A stretch of DNA of 64,000 bases from Patescibacteria group bacterium (GTDB lineage Bacteria; Patescibacteriota; Gracilibacteria; UM-FILTER-43-11): contig JAHIUN010000004.1 of NCBI GenBank assembly GCA_018817125.1, positions 36,426-100,425 on the forward strand, written 5' to 3'. Numbering within the stretch: the first letter of the stretch is position 1; every line of letters begins with the position of its first letter. The position numbers and the translations under genes were made by a program. The notes beneath the pieces are model-generated. The model saw only the letters and a list, made by a program, of their open reading frames with translations, searched no databases and had not been told where the DNA came from. Positions 9,012-17,048 of the stretch are shown here, one piece after another.

Positions 9012-9086
9012 TGGTAGCGCCACGGGGAATCGAACCCCGGTTACCGGAATGAGAATCCGGCGTCCTAACCGCTAGACGATGGCGCC
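9012..9086 (-). tRNA. tRNA-Glu (CTC anticodon)
   Basis: Read on the minus strand this folds as a 75-nt cloverleaf. The acceptor stem GGCGCCA pairs with TGGCGCT (one G-T pair), the T-arm holds GGTTCGATTCC, and the anticodon stem CCGGA/TCCGG encloses loop TTCTCAT with anticodon CTC, which reads GAG. The terminal CCA is encoded. A likely promoter lies upstream on the minus strand (TTTACA, 16 bp, TAAAAA; -10 at 9109-9114). Confidence 0.93.
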
Positions 9087-9150
9087 TTATGAAGATTTTG
9101 CTTCATCATTTTTATCGAAAAACCTTTTTTTGTAAAGCATTAAAACAAAC

Positions 9151-9180
9151 TTGCCAGAATCTCTGTTTTTCTGATACTCT
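9151..9180 (+). promoter_or_regulatory. Promoter for tRNA-Val
   Basis: TTGCCA (9151-9156), 18-bp spacer, TACTCT (9175-9180) preceded by TGA (extended -10). Predicted start near 9187 is about nine bases before the tRNA. Confidence 0.6.
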
Positions 9181-9195
9181 TTTTTGGCAAAAGGG

Positions 9196-9272
9196 GGGCG
9201 CTTAGCTCAGTTGGTTAGAGCGTCTGGTTTACACCCAGAAGGTCATAGGTTCGATTCCTATAGCGCCCACCA
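9196..9272 (+). tRNA. tRNA-Val (TAC anticodon)
   Basis: A 77-nt cloverleaf with acceptor stem GGGCGCT/AGCGCCC, D-arm GCTCAGTTGGTTAGAGC, anticodon stem TCTGG/CCAGA enclosing TTTACAC (anticodon TAC), T-arm with GGTTCGATTCC, and encoded CCA. Its end is one base from the end of the convergent sodA reading frame, so no room is left for a separate terminator between them. Confidence 0.95.
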
Positions 9273-9273
9273 C

Positions 9274-9879
9274 CTATTTTTCAGCATACGCCTTTTCCGC
9301 GTATACCCAGTTCACCACATTCCACCAGGCCTCAATGAAATCAGGGCGGCGGTTTTGGTATTTCAGATAATAGGCGTGCTCCCACACATCAATACCGATA
9401 AGCGGAATCAATCCTTTAGTAACAGGGCTGTCCTGATTAGAGGTCTGAAGAATGGATAATCGACCTTCAGCGTCCTTTACCAGCCACACCCAACCGCTCC
9501 CGAAGACCGTTAAGGCGGCATTGGTAAATTCCTGTTTGAAAGAGTCAAAATCACCAAAAGTCTCATCGATAGCTTTAGCCAGCTCACCAGTAGGCTGACC
9601 TCCCCCGTCCGGGCTCATCATCTCGAAGAAAAGAGTATGGTGAAAATAGCCCCCTCCGTTATTCCGAACAGCTGTACGAATATCCTCCGGAACCGAATCA
9701 AGATCGCTCAGAACCGCTTCAACAGGTTTGGCTAGAAGATCATCATGACTCTCAATTGCCGCCAGATATTTGGTGAGATACGCCTGATGATGTTTATCGT
9801 GATGGACTTTCATCGTGGCTTCATCCACATGAGGCTCCAGGGCATTATACGCGTAAGGTAAATCAGGTAACGTATTCAT
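9274..9879 (-). CDS. sodA: Superoxide dismutase, Mn type
   Basis: The enzyme converts superoxide to oxygen and hydrogen peroxide. The ATG at 9879 gives [19 protein letters not shown], the normal start of the family and about 201 residues. The upstream extension to 10143 is a shadow of the divergent Nudix gene. Metal ligands are His27 in VHHDKHH, the first His of HHTLFF, and Asp and His in DVWEHAYY. The NNGGGYFHH block (Gly) and SNQDSP (Gln) are the pattern of manganese rather than iron enzymes. No signal peptide is present, so it acts in the cytoplasm. Its presence suggests exposure to oxygen, which is notable for a presumed fermentative lineage. Confidence 0.93.
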   Translation of the reverse strand: MNTLPDLPYAYNALEPHVDEATMKVHHDKHHQAYLTKYLAAIESHDDLLAKPVEAVLSDLDSVPEDIRTAVRNNGGGYFHHTLFFEMMSPDGGGQPTGELAKAIDETFGDFDSFKQEFTNAALTVFGSGWVWLVKDAEGRLSILQTSNQDSPVTKGLIPLIGIDVWEHAYYLKYQNRRPDFIEAWWNVVNWVYAEKAYAEK

Positions 9880-9961
9880 AGCTATCGGGTTAAAAACTAA
9901 AAATTCATTTCGAAACCAAATGGTTTGCGGTACATTAAAAATACCATAAACCTTTTTTAAA

Positions 9962-10384
9962 ATGAATGAATTACCCAAGCGTCCAATGGTGGGTGCCGCC
10001 AATATTATTCTGAACGAAAAAGGGGAAATCCTCCTGATGAAACGTGCAAAAGAATCAAAAACCTTTCCGGATATGTGGGGGTTAGTAGGAGGGGTTATTG
10101 ACTGGGGTGAAACCCCTGCTGAAGCAGCTAAGCGCGAAGCCATGGAAGAGATCGGTGTAGAGGTGGAAGTGCTCCAATTTGTAGGACGATATTACCTGAC
10201 CGACACTAAATCAAAGGGAAAGGTCATCGGACTGCCTCATTACGCCCGTATCGTCTCCGGAACACCCCACGCCGCCCAACCTGAGGAAACACAGGAGGTT
10301 AAATGGTTTTTACCGGAGGAAGTGCGAAATATGGAATTAGCCTATAAACACAAACAGATATTGGAAGATGAAGGACTTATCTGA
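9962..10384 (+). CDS. Nudix hydrolase (MutT family)
   Basis: Nudix enzymes cleave nucleoside diphosphates linked to another group. The 140 residues hold a complete Nudix box: GVIDWGE, seven residues, then REAMEEIG (about 40-63), so all catalytic glutamates are present. The start ATG at 9962 gives [16 protein letters not shown]. It ends in TGA. The substrate cannot be told from sequence; candidates are oxidised nucleotides, NDP-sugars or, given the folate genes elsewhere in the window, dihydroneopterin triphosphate. It is divergent from sodA with an 82-bp gap. Confidence 0.88.
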   Translation: MNELPKRPMVGAANIILNEKGEILLMKRAKESKTFPDMWGLVGGVIDWGETPAEAAKREAMEEIGVEVEVLQFVGRYYLTDTKSKGKVIGLPHYARIVSGTPHAAQPEETQEVKWFLPEEVRNMELAYKHKQILEDEGLI

Positions 10385-10426
10385 TAAAATAATAATAAGT
10401 TGTTAATCTTTAATTAATCAGCAAAA

Positions 10427-10711
10427 ATGGAACACAGAATAAAAGCGCTGGCCGACGCCATCACCAATGCGCAAACCAAATATCTGGTGCTGGGCCATGT
10501 GAAGGAATTACATTTTGAAAACAATCACTTAACAATCCTGGTCGACAATGCCGGCCCTTTGCATGAACTGGAGGAAAAGGAAATCGACCATCACCTCCAG
10601 CAGGGAATGGAAGAAGTGTACGGAGGGGATATCACCTACGAACTAAAACTCTTCAAAGGACATCATCCTCATGACCGGGAGAATGAAGTCCCACATGAAA
10701 TAAACCAATAG
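10427..10711 (+). CDS. Unknown small protein with His-rich tail
   Basis: 94 residues, soluble and acidic. A strand-rich core (KYLVLGHVKELHFENNHLTI, then a helix with HELEEKEIDHHLQQGMEEVYG) is followed by a His-rich end (FKGHHPHD). There is no recognised family; DUF721/DciA resemblance was considered but is too weak. It lies 43 bases after the Nudix gene and may share its transcript. Its TAG stop is the first base of a repeat block that frames the next gene. Confidence 0.6.
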   Translation: MEHRIKALADAITNAQTKYLVLGHVKELHFENNHLTILVDNAGPLHELEEKEIDHHLQQGMEEVYGGDITYELKLFKGHHPHDRENEVPHEINQ

Positions 10712-10747
10712 TGGGGCAATTGTGGAGCGATTGTGGGGCAATGGTGG
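10711..10747 (+). repeat. Left inverted repeat of the IVP unit
   Basis: A tract of GTGGGGCAATTGTGGAGC-type words. Bases 10722-10747 match the reverse complement of 11199-11224 at 23 of 26 positions. The pair frames the four-helix-bundle gene and its promoter. Confidence 0.65.
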
Positions 10748-10755
10748 TTTTTTTG

Positions 10756-10785
10756 TTGACTGAGTAAAAAGAGCTATGCTAGTTT
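10756..10785 (+). promoter_or_regulatory. Probable promoter of the four-helix-bundle gene
   Basis: TTGACT (10756-10761), 18-bp spacer, TAGTTT (10780-10785) preceded by TGC. The -10 is weak but the extended element helps. Predicted leader is about 45 nt. Confidence 0.45.
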
Positions 10786-10834
10786 TCAAACTTGTTTTTT
10801 TGAATTTTAAATGATTATTTTGTAATTAAGAGAT

Positions 10835-11218
10835 ATGTACGTAAAAAATGTTAATGAGCTGAGAATTTATCAACTTGCCCTAGAGCTTGCCAAAGAAACA
10901 AGTAATCTTATTAAGCAAATCCCGCACTATTGGGACATTGAAGAATGTAGGCAGATATTAAGGTCGTCAAGCTCCTGCTCATCCAATATTGCAGAAGGCT
11001 TTAGTCAAAGATCTTATGTTAAAAAATTTATAAATTACTTAAATATAGCTATGGGGTCTAGCGATGAATCACAAGATCATTTAACGAAACTGCGTAATAA
11101 TAAACATATTACAAGTGAAATAGCTGAGGATTATATTTTTCGCTACAAAAGCTTGTCTGTAAAAACGTTAAATATGATCAATCACCTAAAAAATAGATCC
11201 ACTATCGCCCCACAATAG
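10835..11218 (+). CDS. Four-helix-bundle protein (23S rRNA intervening-sequence protein family)
   Basis: The 127-residue protein matches the small helical family first known from 23S rRNA intervening sequences, which also includes the Avd accessory protein of diversity-generating retroelements. Family features are the N-terminal LRIYQLALELAKETSNL helix, RSSSSCSSNIAEGFSQRS, and KKFINYLNIAMGSSDESQ. The family is basic, pentameric in known structures and thought to bind nucleic acid. No reverse transcriptase or rRNA gene is near, so it is a solitary copy. Inverted repeats flank the gene, and its last residues (STIAPQ) and stop are encoded by the right repeat. It overlaps rnhB by 17 bases. Its base composition is more AT-rich than its neighbours, which fits gain by transfer. 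Confidence 0.85.
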   Translation: MYVKNVNELRIYQLALELAKETSNLIKQIPHYWDIEECRQILRSSSSCSSNIAEGFSQRSYVKKFINYLNIAMGSSDESQDHLTKLRNNKHITSEIAEDYIFRYKSLSVKTLNMINHLKNRSTIAPQ

Positions 11219-11241
11219 CTCCACGCGAAGCGGCTCCACTA
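11199..11241 (-). repeat. Right inverted repeat of the IVP unit
   Basis: The reverse complement of the 10711-10747 words, followed by a second GTGGAGC-type copy. It encodes the last residues of the four-helix-bundle protein on one strand and the last residues of RNase HII on the other. Confidence 0.65.
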
Positions 11242-11831
11242 TCGGTTTTAATCGGTGCAAAACTCATGCGATGGATTAGACAGGGACCGTGTTTTTTAAT
11301 GGCGTCCAAATGAATTTCTGTTCCATAACCCATGTGCCGGTCAAACCCGTATTGGGGGTATTTTTGATGGTATTTCTGCATCAAGTGATCCCGGCTGACC
11401 TTGGCCAGAATCGAAGCGGCAGCAATGCAAAAAACACTCCCATCCCCTCTGATGATTGCCTTTTGGGGAATATCCGTAATATTCAGAGGAACCGCATCAG
11501 AGAGGATAAAATCCGGCGCAGGATCAAGTTTTAAGACCGCCTGCCGCATAGCCAGTTTTGAAGCCGCTAAAATCCCCATTTCATCAATCTGTTTCCACCC
11601 CACCACACCCACCCCGTAAGACAAGGCGGTGTTTTTGATTTCGACGAATAACTGCTCTCGTTTAAGCTCAGTCAGTTTTTTGGAATCCTGAATGTCTTTA
11701 TTCCGGTAGCTTTCAGGCAGAATCACCGCCGCGGCCACCACCGGCCCAGCCAATGGTCCGCGCCCGGCCTCATCAACACCAGCGATCAGCGTAAATCCAT
11801 GCTGACGTATTTGTTTTTCCTCTTGATACAT
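11202..11831 (-). CDS. rnhB: Ribonuclease HII
   Basis: RNase HII removes ribonucleotides and RNA primers from DNA. The ATG at 11831 gives MYQEEKQIRQHGFTLIAGVDEAGRG and about 209 residues; the longer reading begins inside a repeat tract. DEAGRGPLAGPV holds the first Asp and Glu of the active site, ILSDAV the next Asp and VSRDHLM the last. The normal family end (HRMSFAPI) is followed by about 13 extra residues (TDSGAASRGAIVGR) encoded by the repeat that frames the neighbouring gene. A repeat insertion seems to have replaced the original stop. The catalytic domain should be unaffected. Confidence 0.93.
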   Translation of the reverse strand: MYQEEKQIRQHGFTLIAGVDEAGRGPLAGPVVAAAVILPESYRNKDIQDSKKLTELKREQLFVEIKNTALSYGVGVVGWKQIDEMGILAASKLAMRQAVLKLDPAPDFILSDAVPLNITDIPQKAIIRGDGSVFCIAAASILAKVSRDHLMQKYHQKYPQYGFDRHMGYGTEIHLDAIKKHGPCLIHRMSFAPIKTDSGAASRGAIVGR

Positions 11832-11941
11832 ATTTTGTAGGAGTTGTGGGAGATGTAGGAGATGTAGGAGTTGTGGGAGATGTGTGAAGTGCGAAATTTC
11901 CCCACAACTCTCACAACTCACATCAATCCCACAACTCTTGA
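11832..11941. repeat. GTTGTGGGAGATGTAGGA word-repeat tract
   Basis: At least five copies of purine-rich words (AGTTGTGGGAGA, GATGTAGGA) run from 11832 to about 11885. Inverted copies (CCACAACTC, three times) follow to 11938. The whole space between rnhB and the flippase gene is made of this one theme. It can fold into several alternative hairpins. Confidence 0.6.
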
Positions 11942-13474
11942 TTATTTCTTACGAAGTAAACTCATCATCTCCGGCGTAATCGCCTTAGTTTTAAACATCA
12001 GCAGAAGATAAACGAACCCACCCACAGGAATAAGGATGGCCAACTGCCAGACAAACCATATATCAGCCATCCAGCCGTACCCCACCCACACTACCAATCC
12101 CATCGTCACGGCAGCAGTAAGCGTGCGGATAAAAGTGCGGACAGATAAATGGAAACCAAGGTATTTCTGAGCCACCCAATAAGTAAAAATAAGAATAATC
12201 ATCTCAGAAAATACGGAGGTCATCGCCGCCCCACGAAAACCCCAAACCGGAATCACCAGAATATTGCCGATAAGATTAAAAAGAACCGCCCCAGCATTGA
12301 TAAACATCAGTTTGACCTGCTGATTAAGAACAACGAGAGTAAAACCAAACAACGCGTTTACAAAGGAGAAAAGCATAGCAAACATCAAAATCCGCACCGC
12401 CACATCCGACCCGAATTCAAACATACCTCCGCTTAAAAACTGCGGATCAGAAATAAAATGGATGATCGGGCGGGCTAAAATAAAACTGCCGATGAGGATC
12501 GGAAGACCTGTCGCCACCAGAAAATCAAAAGAATACTGCATTAAACTCCGGATTTTTTCGCTCTGCTCCTCTATGTAACGCGTCATGACAGGCAAAACCG
12601 AATTCATAAAATAAACAGGAATGATCACCAGCATCTCGAGCATGCGCATAGCCACCCCATATAAACCGATTTCCGTATCAGAGCAAAGGGTTTTTAAACA
12701 TTCCGCCTCTCCTCCAATGGTTTGACTGTGAGGAAGAATAAAAGTCATCAGAATAACATCCAAGCGGAAATAAATGGTATTTAAAATCAAAGCCACCCCG
12801 AATGGAAGGGCCGTAAAAAAGACCTTTTTCCAGTATAAAAAATCAAACTGATAAGTGACTTTACAGAACCGCCGGACATAATAAGCAGTAACAAGGAACA
12901 TCGCCAGATTTCCCAGAACACCTGCCCACAAAAGATGGTAAAAACCATTGATCAGATCGCCGGTGAAAGCAAAATAAGCCACCCAGCCCATGTATAAAAC
13001 CGAAACAATTTTCCCCAGTACTAAACTGATGGTGGCATAGTGCATCTTTAAATGAACCTGCAAAACACTGGAAACCGTACCATTGAGCAATGTAAAAAAG
13101 GTAGCCAGCGTGGCGATCAAAACCCCCAAAGGAATCAAAGTATTGTCGTAACGGGGTACTAAAAAGACCGTCAGAACTGCCAAAGCCATCGCCAGAATCG
13201 CCAGAAACGTGCGAAGCCCCATAACATTCCCCAGAATCACGGGAATCCTGGATTCATCGCGTGACATCTCTTTGACCGTGATCGTATAAATGCCGAAATC
13301 CGCAATAATACCGAAAAAGGCTAAAAACTGATACACCGTGGTGTAATCCCCATAGCCGGATGTGCCCAAATAACCCGAAATAATCTTCAGTACCACAATA
13401 GAAAGCGCGGCCGTAATCAGCTTACCGAGGACCTGTACAAACGTGTTTTCAAGGATTTTCCGGGCAATCGACAT
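11942..13474 (-). CDS. Wzx-like polysaccharide flippase
   Basis: Flippases of the MOP superfamily move lipid-linked sugars across the membrane. The 510 residues contain 13-14 hydrophobic segments spread along the whole length. The N-terminal NTFVQVLGKLITAALSIVVL and LGTSGYGDYTTVYQF stretches are characteristic of polysaccharide-synthesis flippases (PF01943). A hydrophilic loop at about 255-275 contains three Cys. MurJ was considered, but the LGTSGYGDY motif and weak similarity to MurJ Arg/Asp loops favour Wzx. It would cooperate with the glycosyltransferases, rmlB and glmS in this window. The start is the ATG at 13474. Confidence 0.85.
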   Translation of the reverse strand: MSIARKILENTFVQVLGKLITAALSIVVLKIISGYLGTSGYGDYTTVYQFLAFFGIIADFGIYTITVKEMSRDESRIPVILGNVMGLRTFLAILAMALAVLTVFLVPRYDNTLIPLGVLIATLATFFTLLNGTVSSVLQVHLKMHYATISLVLGKIVSVLYMGWVAYFAFTGDLINGFYHLLWAGVLGNLAMFLVTAYYVRRFCKVTYQFDFLYWKKVFFTALPFGVALILNTIYFRLDVILMTFILPHSQTIGGEAECLKTLCSDTEIGLYGVAMRMLEMLVIIPVYFMNSVLPVMTRYIEEQSEKIRSLMQYSFDFLVATGLPILIGSFILARPIIHFISDPQFLSGGMFEFGSDVAVRILMFAMLFSFVNALFGFTLVVLNQQVKLMFINAGAVLFNLIGNILVIPVWGFRGAAMTSVFSEMIILIFTYWVAQKYLGFHLSVRTFIRTLTAAVTMGLVVWVGYGWMADIWFVWQLAILIPVGGFVYLLLMFKTKAITPEMMSLLRKK

Positions 13475-13582
13475 GTCTTTTGATATTTAAGGAAAGGATA
13501 TTGCATCACCATCTCCAGCATTCGATTAGGATTATACATAAATACCCTTATCCCGCCCACAAAAAGGAGGGGCTTTTTGTTA

Positions 13583-13611
13583 TTGACAATATATTTAAAT
13601 TATGGTATATT
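13583..13611 (+). promoter_or_regulatory. Promoter for the zincin gene
   Basis: Perfect TTGACA (13583-13588), 17-bp spacer, TATATT (13606-13611) with TGG before it. Predicted start near 13618 gives a leader of about 75 nt. The leader contains a small hairpin, CCCC-ataaaca-GGGG (about 13631-13645). Confidence 0.75.
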
Positions 13612-13692
13612 CTTACTCAATCTTAAGTACCCCATAAACAGGGGCCAAAAACAAAGACTAAAAACAAAAGGAATTCTTTAATTTTACCCTCC

Positions 13693-14526
13693 ATGTTGTT
13701 TAAAGTCTTTTCTTTATTTTTGGTCCTCCAGTTCGCCTCCTTTGCTTTGTGGCAAGGCGTTCAGGCATGGAATAAAAACGATCTCAAACCGGTGAGTGCC
13801 GTCGAGGAAACCGTTGAACCGATCGTGGTTAATAATCAGGTGATCCGTGAACCGGATTTAGACCATGTACGCTTCGCAGCCCGGGATGAAAAAGCGGGGT
13901 ATCGTATTGTGGATACAGAGAAAAAAGAAGAAATCGTCACCGTACTCAAAAAACTGCCCGAATATCACACAGAAAGCCTTAAAAACCTGATCTTAGATTA
14001 CAATCCCGACGCTAATCGCGGTCTGGGAGGTAAAAGTATGATTATTCTCCGCGCCGTGAACATGGATGCGGAAGAATTTTTCGGCGTGATGATCCATGAG
14101 ATCGGTCACAACGTGGACCTGGGCGCTCTGAGTGAAATGAATGAAGACATGGAAAGTGAATTCAAAGACGGTAAAAATCCCATTTATGAAAGTGATCCCA
14201 GTCTTGGCTTTTACCGCATCAGCTGGGAAAACGATCAAATGCGCAAAAAAGAAATGAGTAATCCGGATTTTGTATCCGGCTACGCCATGACCGACCCTTT
14301 TGAGGATTTCGCGGAAAGCTATGTGTATTACGTATTGCACAATAAGGATTTCAAAAGCAAAACACAGACCAGCGAAGCACTTTTAAAAAAATATCAGTTT
14401 ATGAAAAATGAAGTGTTTAACGGAATGGAATTCGACACCGGTGAGTATCTGACGGATCAGTTCAATAACCGGCCATGGGATATTACGGTGCTGAGTTATG
14501 ATCTTCCAAAATTTTTAAGCAATTAA
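13693..14526 (+). CDS. Exported zinc metallopeptidase-like protein (HEIGH motif)
   Basis: The 277-residue protein has an N-terminal hydrophobic segment (3-24), either a signal peptide or an anchor. HEIGH at 135-139 supplies two zinc-binding His and the catalytic Glu. DPFEDFAESYVYYV (201-214) holds the expected third ligand, a Glu at about 208, and GYAMTDPFEDF just before it resembles the ATLF/pro-Pro endopeptidase style of zincin. It probably acts outside the cell membrane on a peptide or protein. All catalytic residues are present. A very strong promoter and a 75-nt leader precede it, and the J-domain gene follows 12 bases after the stop. Confidence 0.78.
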   Translation: MLFKVFSLFLVLQFASFALWQGVQAWNKNDLKPVSAVEETVEPIVVNNQVIREPDLDHVRFAARDEKAGYRIVDTEKKEEIVTVLKKLPEYHTESLKNLILDYNPDANRGLGGKSMIILRAVNMDAEEFFGVMIHEIGHNVDLGALSEMNEDMESEFKDGKNPIYESDPSLGFYRISWENDQMRKKEMSNPDFVSGYAMTDPFEDFAESYVYYVLHNKDFKSKTQTSEALLKKYQFMKNEVFNGMEFDTGEYLTDQFNNRPWDITVLSYDLPKFLSN

Positions 14527-14538
14527 TTTTATATCCTG

Positions 14539-15207
14539 ATGTTAAAAGGAGCAAAAATAAGACGGGAAGGCGAAATAAGAAGACATAAAATGGCTGACAC
14601 TGTCAGTCAGATAAAAAGGGGATTAAAACTCATAGCAGAGAGAGAAAGAAATAAAGCATATTCGGAAAAATCAGCGGATCGACAAGGGGGAGTAAATGAA
14701 AAAAATACTGGAAATGAGTCTGTCGATATTCTGCCTTTTATAAGAGATATAAAGGAGGCGCGTAAAAAAATTCGCTCTTTAGAAGAACATGAACAACGTT
14801 TAAAAAGGCATGCGGAGGAGCAGAATAAGATACTAAAAATCCAAAAAAACAGTATTAAAAGTCTGCAAGAAAATAAAGCCAGACTGAAAGCCGCGATAGA
14901 AAAATTGGAACAAATTGTAAGGCAGCAACGGGGAATAATTAACCAACTTCTCTCAGAAAGAACTCATAATTCACCAAAACAAAGTGACCCCAAAGGGTAT
15001 TACAAAATTTTAGGATTGCGTCCGGATGCCTTTGAGGGTCTGAACGAAGAGCAAATCCAAAATTTACTCAAAAGGCATCATCGTGTTTATTCACATCTGC
15101 ACCATACTGACAAGGGTGGTGATTTAGAAAAAATAAAATTGTTAAATGAAGCCTATACCTTCCTTATAAACACTAAGAATAGGGCTGAATATAAAAAGGA
15201 GGTATAG
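14539..15207 (+). CDS. Coiled-coil protein with C-terminal J-like domain (HTD instead of HPD)
   Basis: 222 residues. The middle (about 60-145) is a long, highly charged coiled coil. The last 70 residues read as a DnaJ domain: GYYKILGLRPDAF, a basic helix LLKRHHRVYSHLHH, and LLNEAYTFLINTKNRAEYKKE. The HPD tripeptide that triggers DnaK ATPase is HTD here (HHTDKGGD). J domains act as co-chaperones; loss of the Pro may weaken or abolish DnaK stimulation. Two starts are possible, ATG 14539 and ATG 14590; the AAAAGGAG just after the first could serve neither well. It is probably co-transcribed with the zincin. Confidence 0.72.
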   Translation: MLKGAKIRREGEIRRHKMADTVSQIKRGLKLIAERERNKAYSEKSADRQGGVNEKNTGNESVDILPFIRDIKEARKKIRSLEEHEQRLKRHAEEQNKILKIQKNSIKSLQENKARLKAAIEKLEQIVRQQRGIINQLLSERTHNSPKQSDPKGYYKILGLRPDAFEGLNEEQIQNLLKRHHRVYSHLHHTDKGGDLEKIKLLNEAYTFLINTKNRAEYKKEV

Positions 15208-15217
15208 TTTTCTGCGA

Positions 15218-16012
15218 CTAAAACAAACTACCCTGAGCAGAAAGGTCGGCACGCGACAGACCTTCTTCTTTTTCAAGGGCCGTATGAAGCACTTCTACTA
15301 ACTCCGCCACGATCTGGTTGAGTTTCTGGATTTTCTTTTTATGGGGCTTATGAGTCTTCTCGCCCATATAAAGCCGTTCATTCAATTCGATCTGAATCCC
15401 CGGAAGTCCCCGGCGGGAACAATGATAACCGATGATATACCGACCCTTATAAGGATTATTAATAGCAACTGAAAAACCCTTTTCTTCAAAAAATTTCATG
15501 ATCTTGCGGGTCATCTTACGGGAGCAAGTGGTGTAATCACGATTCCCCAGCACAACATCGGCTCGTTCCTGACCGGAATCGGCCTTCGTAACAGGCCCTT
15601 TGGAACGCATGGAATGACCATCAATAAGAAATTTGATCTTAGGCTTTAATTCCTCGATTTTTTCGTGAAACATATCATGGTATTGATTTACCCGCTCGGC
15701 AATAACTTCAAAAGAAGGGGGGTCTTTGTAAATAGGCTTTCCATCCAGATCCACACTCACCACCACTCCATCCGCGGATAATTTCAACTCCATCTCGATA
15801 TCATCCGGCGCCCGGTTTAAATCCACCACCAATCGTGAGATCCTGGCCTTGACCACATACGCATTGGGAACATCAAAAATATCCACGGTGTAAGGATCGC
15901 TTTGCAGTTTGACTCCCCGGTCGGTCATATGCATACGGCGGCGGAGTTCCGCCGGAACGAAAGTGGAACCATGAGGGATACTGACCAAAATTGGATGTTT
16001 TTTATCGCCCAT
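15218..16012 (-). CDS. N-formylglutamate amidohydrolase family protein
   Basis: The family (PF05013) hydrolyses N-formylglutamate or related N-acyl amino acids and has a zinc-dependent fold. The 264-residue protein starts with the typical ILVSIPHGSTFVPAEL block. It contains VVDLNRAPDD, LIDGHSMRSKGP (metal-binding His and Asp region) and GIQIELNERLYM near the end, all in family order. The 5' neighbour acyP lies about 145 bp away on the same strand. No histidine-degradation gene is near, so the natural substrate is uncertain. The C-terminal 25 residues (LSRADLSAQGSLF) look like a non-conserved tail. It converges with the J-domain gene with a 10-base gap. Confidence 0.85.
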   Translation of the reverse strand: MGDKKHPILVSIPHGSTFVPAELRRRMHMTDRGVKLQSDPYTVDIFDVPNAYVVKARISRLVVDLNRAPDDIEMELKLSADGVVVSVDLDGKPIYKDPPSFEVIAERVNQYHDMFHEKIEELKPKIKFLIDGHSMRSKGPVTKADSGQERADVVLGNRDYTTCSRKMTRKIMKFFEEKGFSVAINNPYKGRYIIGYHCSRRGLPGIQIELNERLYMGEKTHKPHKKKIQKLNQIVAELVEVLHTALEKEEGLSRADLSAQGSLF

Positions 16013-16156
16013 ATTGCGAAAATTTTTATAATTTTGTAATTTTTGAAATGAATCCTAAACTTCAATTTTTAATGTGCTGATTTACAATATAATTGTTTAT
16101 CGGTTTCGAATTTAAATATTATTTACAAAAATTTAAAAATTGTAAAAATTAAAAAT
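16013..16156. repeat. AT-rich inverted repeats of an AAAATTTTTAAAATT theme
   Basis: AAATTTTTATAATTTTGTAATTTTTG at the left and ACAAAAATTTAAAAATTGTAAAAATT at the right can pair imperfectly. It fills the space between acyP and the amidohydrolase. No gene is seen. Confidence 0.4.
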
Positions 16157-16429
16157 TTAATAGCGGATATGAAAATCATCAAACTCTTCCGTGTAAGGAA
16201 GCTGATCGACTTCGACCTTATTAACCTGAGCGGTACTAGGGCCTCCATGACACCAGTCGACCAGATCCCTGATCTTGTTCTCCGGCCCTTCAGCGACCAC
16301 AGTCACGGTGCCATCAGCCTCATTAGCCACCCATCCCTTTACATCAAATTCTTCAGCCTTTTCCTGAGTATGAGTGCGGAAGAAAACACCCTGCACTTTA
16401 CCGCTGATCGTAAGATGAACACGTATCAT
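16157..16429 (-). CDS. acyP: Acylphosphatase
   Basis: Acylphosphatase hydrolyses acyl phosphates such as carbamoyl phosphate and 1,3-bisphosphoglycerate. The 90 residues have the full fold. The phosphate-binding loop GKVQGVFFR holds the catalytic Arg18, and GWVANEADGTV holds the catalytic Asn36. The end, FDDFHIRY, is the usual last strand. The start overlaps the stop of the DUF1361 gene by four bases (ATGA), so the two are translationally coupled in a glmS-DUF1361-acyP operon. Confidence 0.95.
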   Translation of the reverse strand: MIRVHLTISGKVQGVFFRTHTQEKAEEFDVKGWVANEADGTVTVVAEGPENKIRDLVDWCHGGPSTAQVNKVEVDQLPYTEEFDDFHIRY

Positions 16430-17046
16430 TTTTTCTTTTTACATAAAAAATAGTCTGCACTATAGTAAATCAGATAGAAACTTAAGGTAAAGGCGAAGAG
16501 ATTAAGGAGGTGATTTCCGTTAGTAAAATAACTGAATAAAGTGCTCATAATCTCATCGGCTCTTGTTAAAACGTCCCAACTGTTATAACGCTCAAAAAGC
16601 CCAAACATTACACCGATCGCCGTCAGGGGAATAACGACAACAGGAAGAATAACAGCAGAGCGTTTACTGAAAAGAGTTTTAAAAACCTGTGTCATTTTAT
16701 GAATCGCATAATAAAAAATAGGAACACCAGCCAGCGCATAAATAAAGAAAAACATCACCATCCATGTCCGGTCCGGGCAGACCCGGTAAGGATTAAAATC
16801 ACGGCAATAATTCACCAAATGCCGGACCATGGTAAATAAGTAAGCGGTATTCGGAAGTGTTAAAAGCCAGAACAAAAACAAAAAGACAAACGCCCACTGA
16901 GCCTTGCCTAATTTTCCCCATTGTTTCCGGCCCACTGCCTTAGTCAAATAATAAACGGTTAAACAGGGAACTAAAGCCAAAAAAAGATTCCAGAAAATCA
17001 TCAGAATCTTATAGTTGTTGATGTTAATGCCGAAAAGAAATTCCAT
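16426..17046 (-). CDS. DUF1361 membrane protein
   Basis: A 206-residue membrane protein with about six hydrophobic segments. FWLLTLPNTAYLFTMVRHL and FERYNSWDVLTRADE are the family marks of DUF1361, whose function is not known. Two bases separate it from glmS upstream, and it overlaps acyP by four. The tight operon with glmS hints at an envelope-related role, but this is only context. The C-terminus ends in KKKK. Confidence 0.85.
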   Translation of the reverse strand: MEFLFGININNYKILMIFWNLFLALVPCLTVYYLTKAVGRKQWGKLGKAQWAFVFLFLFWLLTLPNTAYLFTMVRHLVNYCRDFNPYRVCPDRTWMVMFFFIYALAGVPIFYYAIHKMTQVFKTLFSKRSAVILPVVVIPLTAIGVMFGLFERYNSWDVLTRADEIMSTLFSYFTNGNHLLNLFAFTLSFYLIYYSADYFLCKKKK

Positions 17047-17048
17047 AT

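Noticed and set aside
9880..10143. N-terminal extension of superoxide dismutase
   Set aside because: It is antisense to the Nudix gene; the family start is at 9879.
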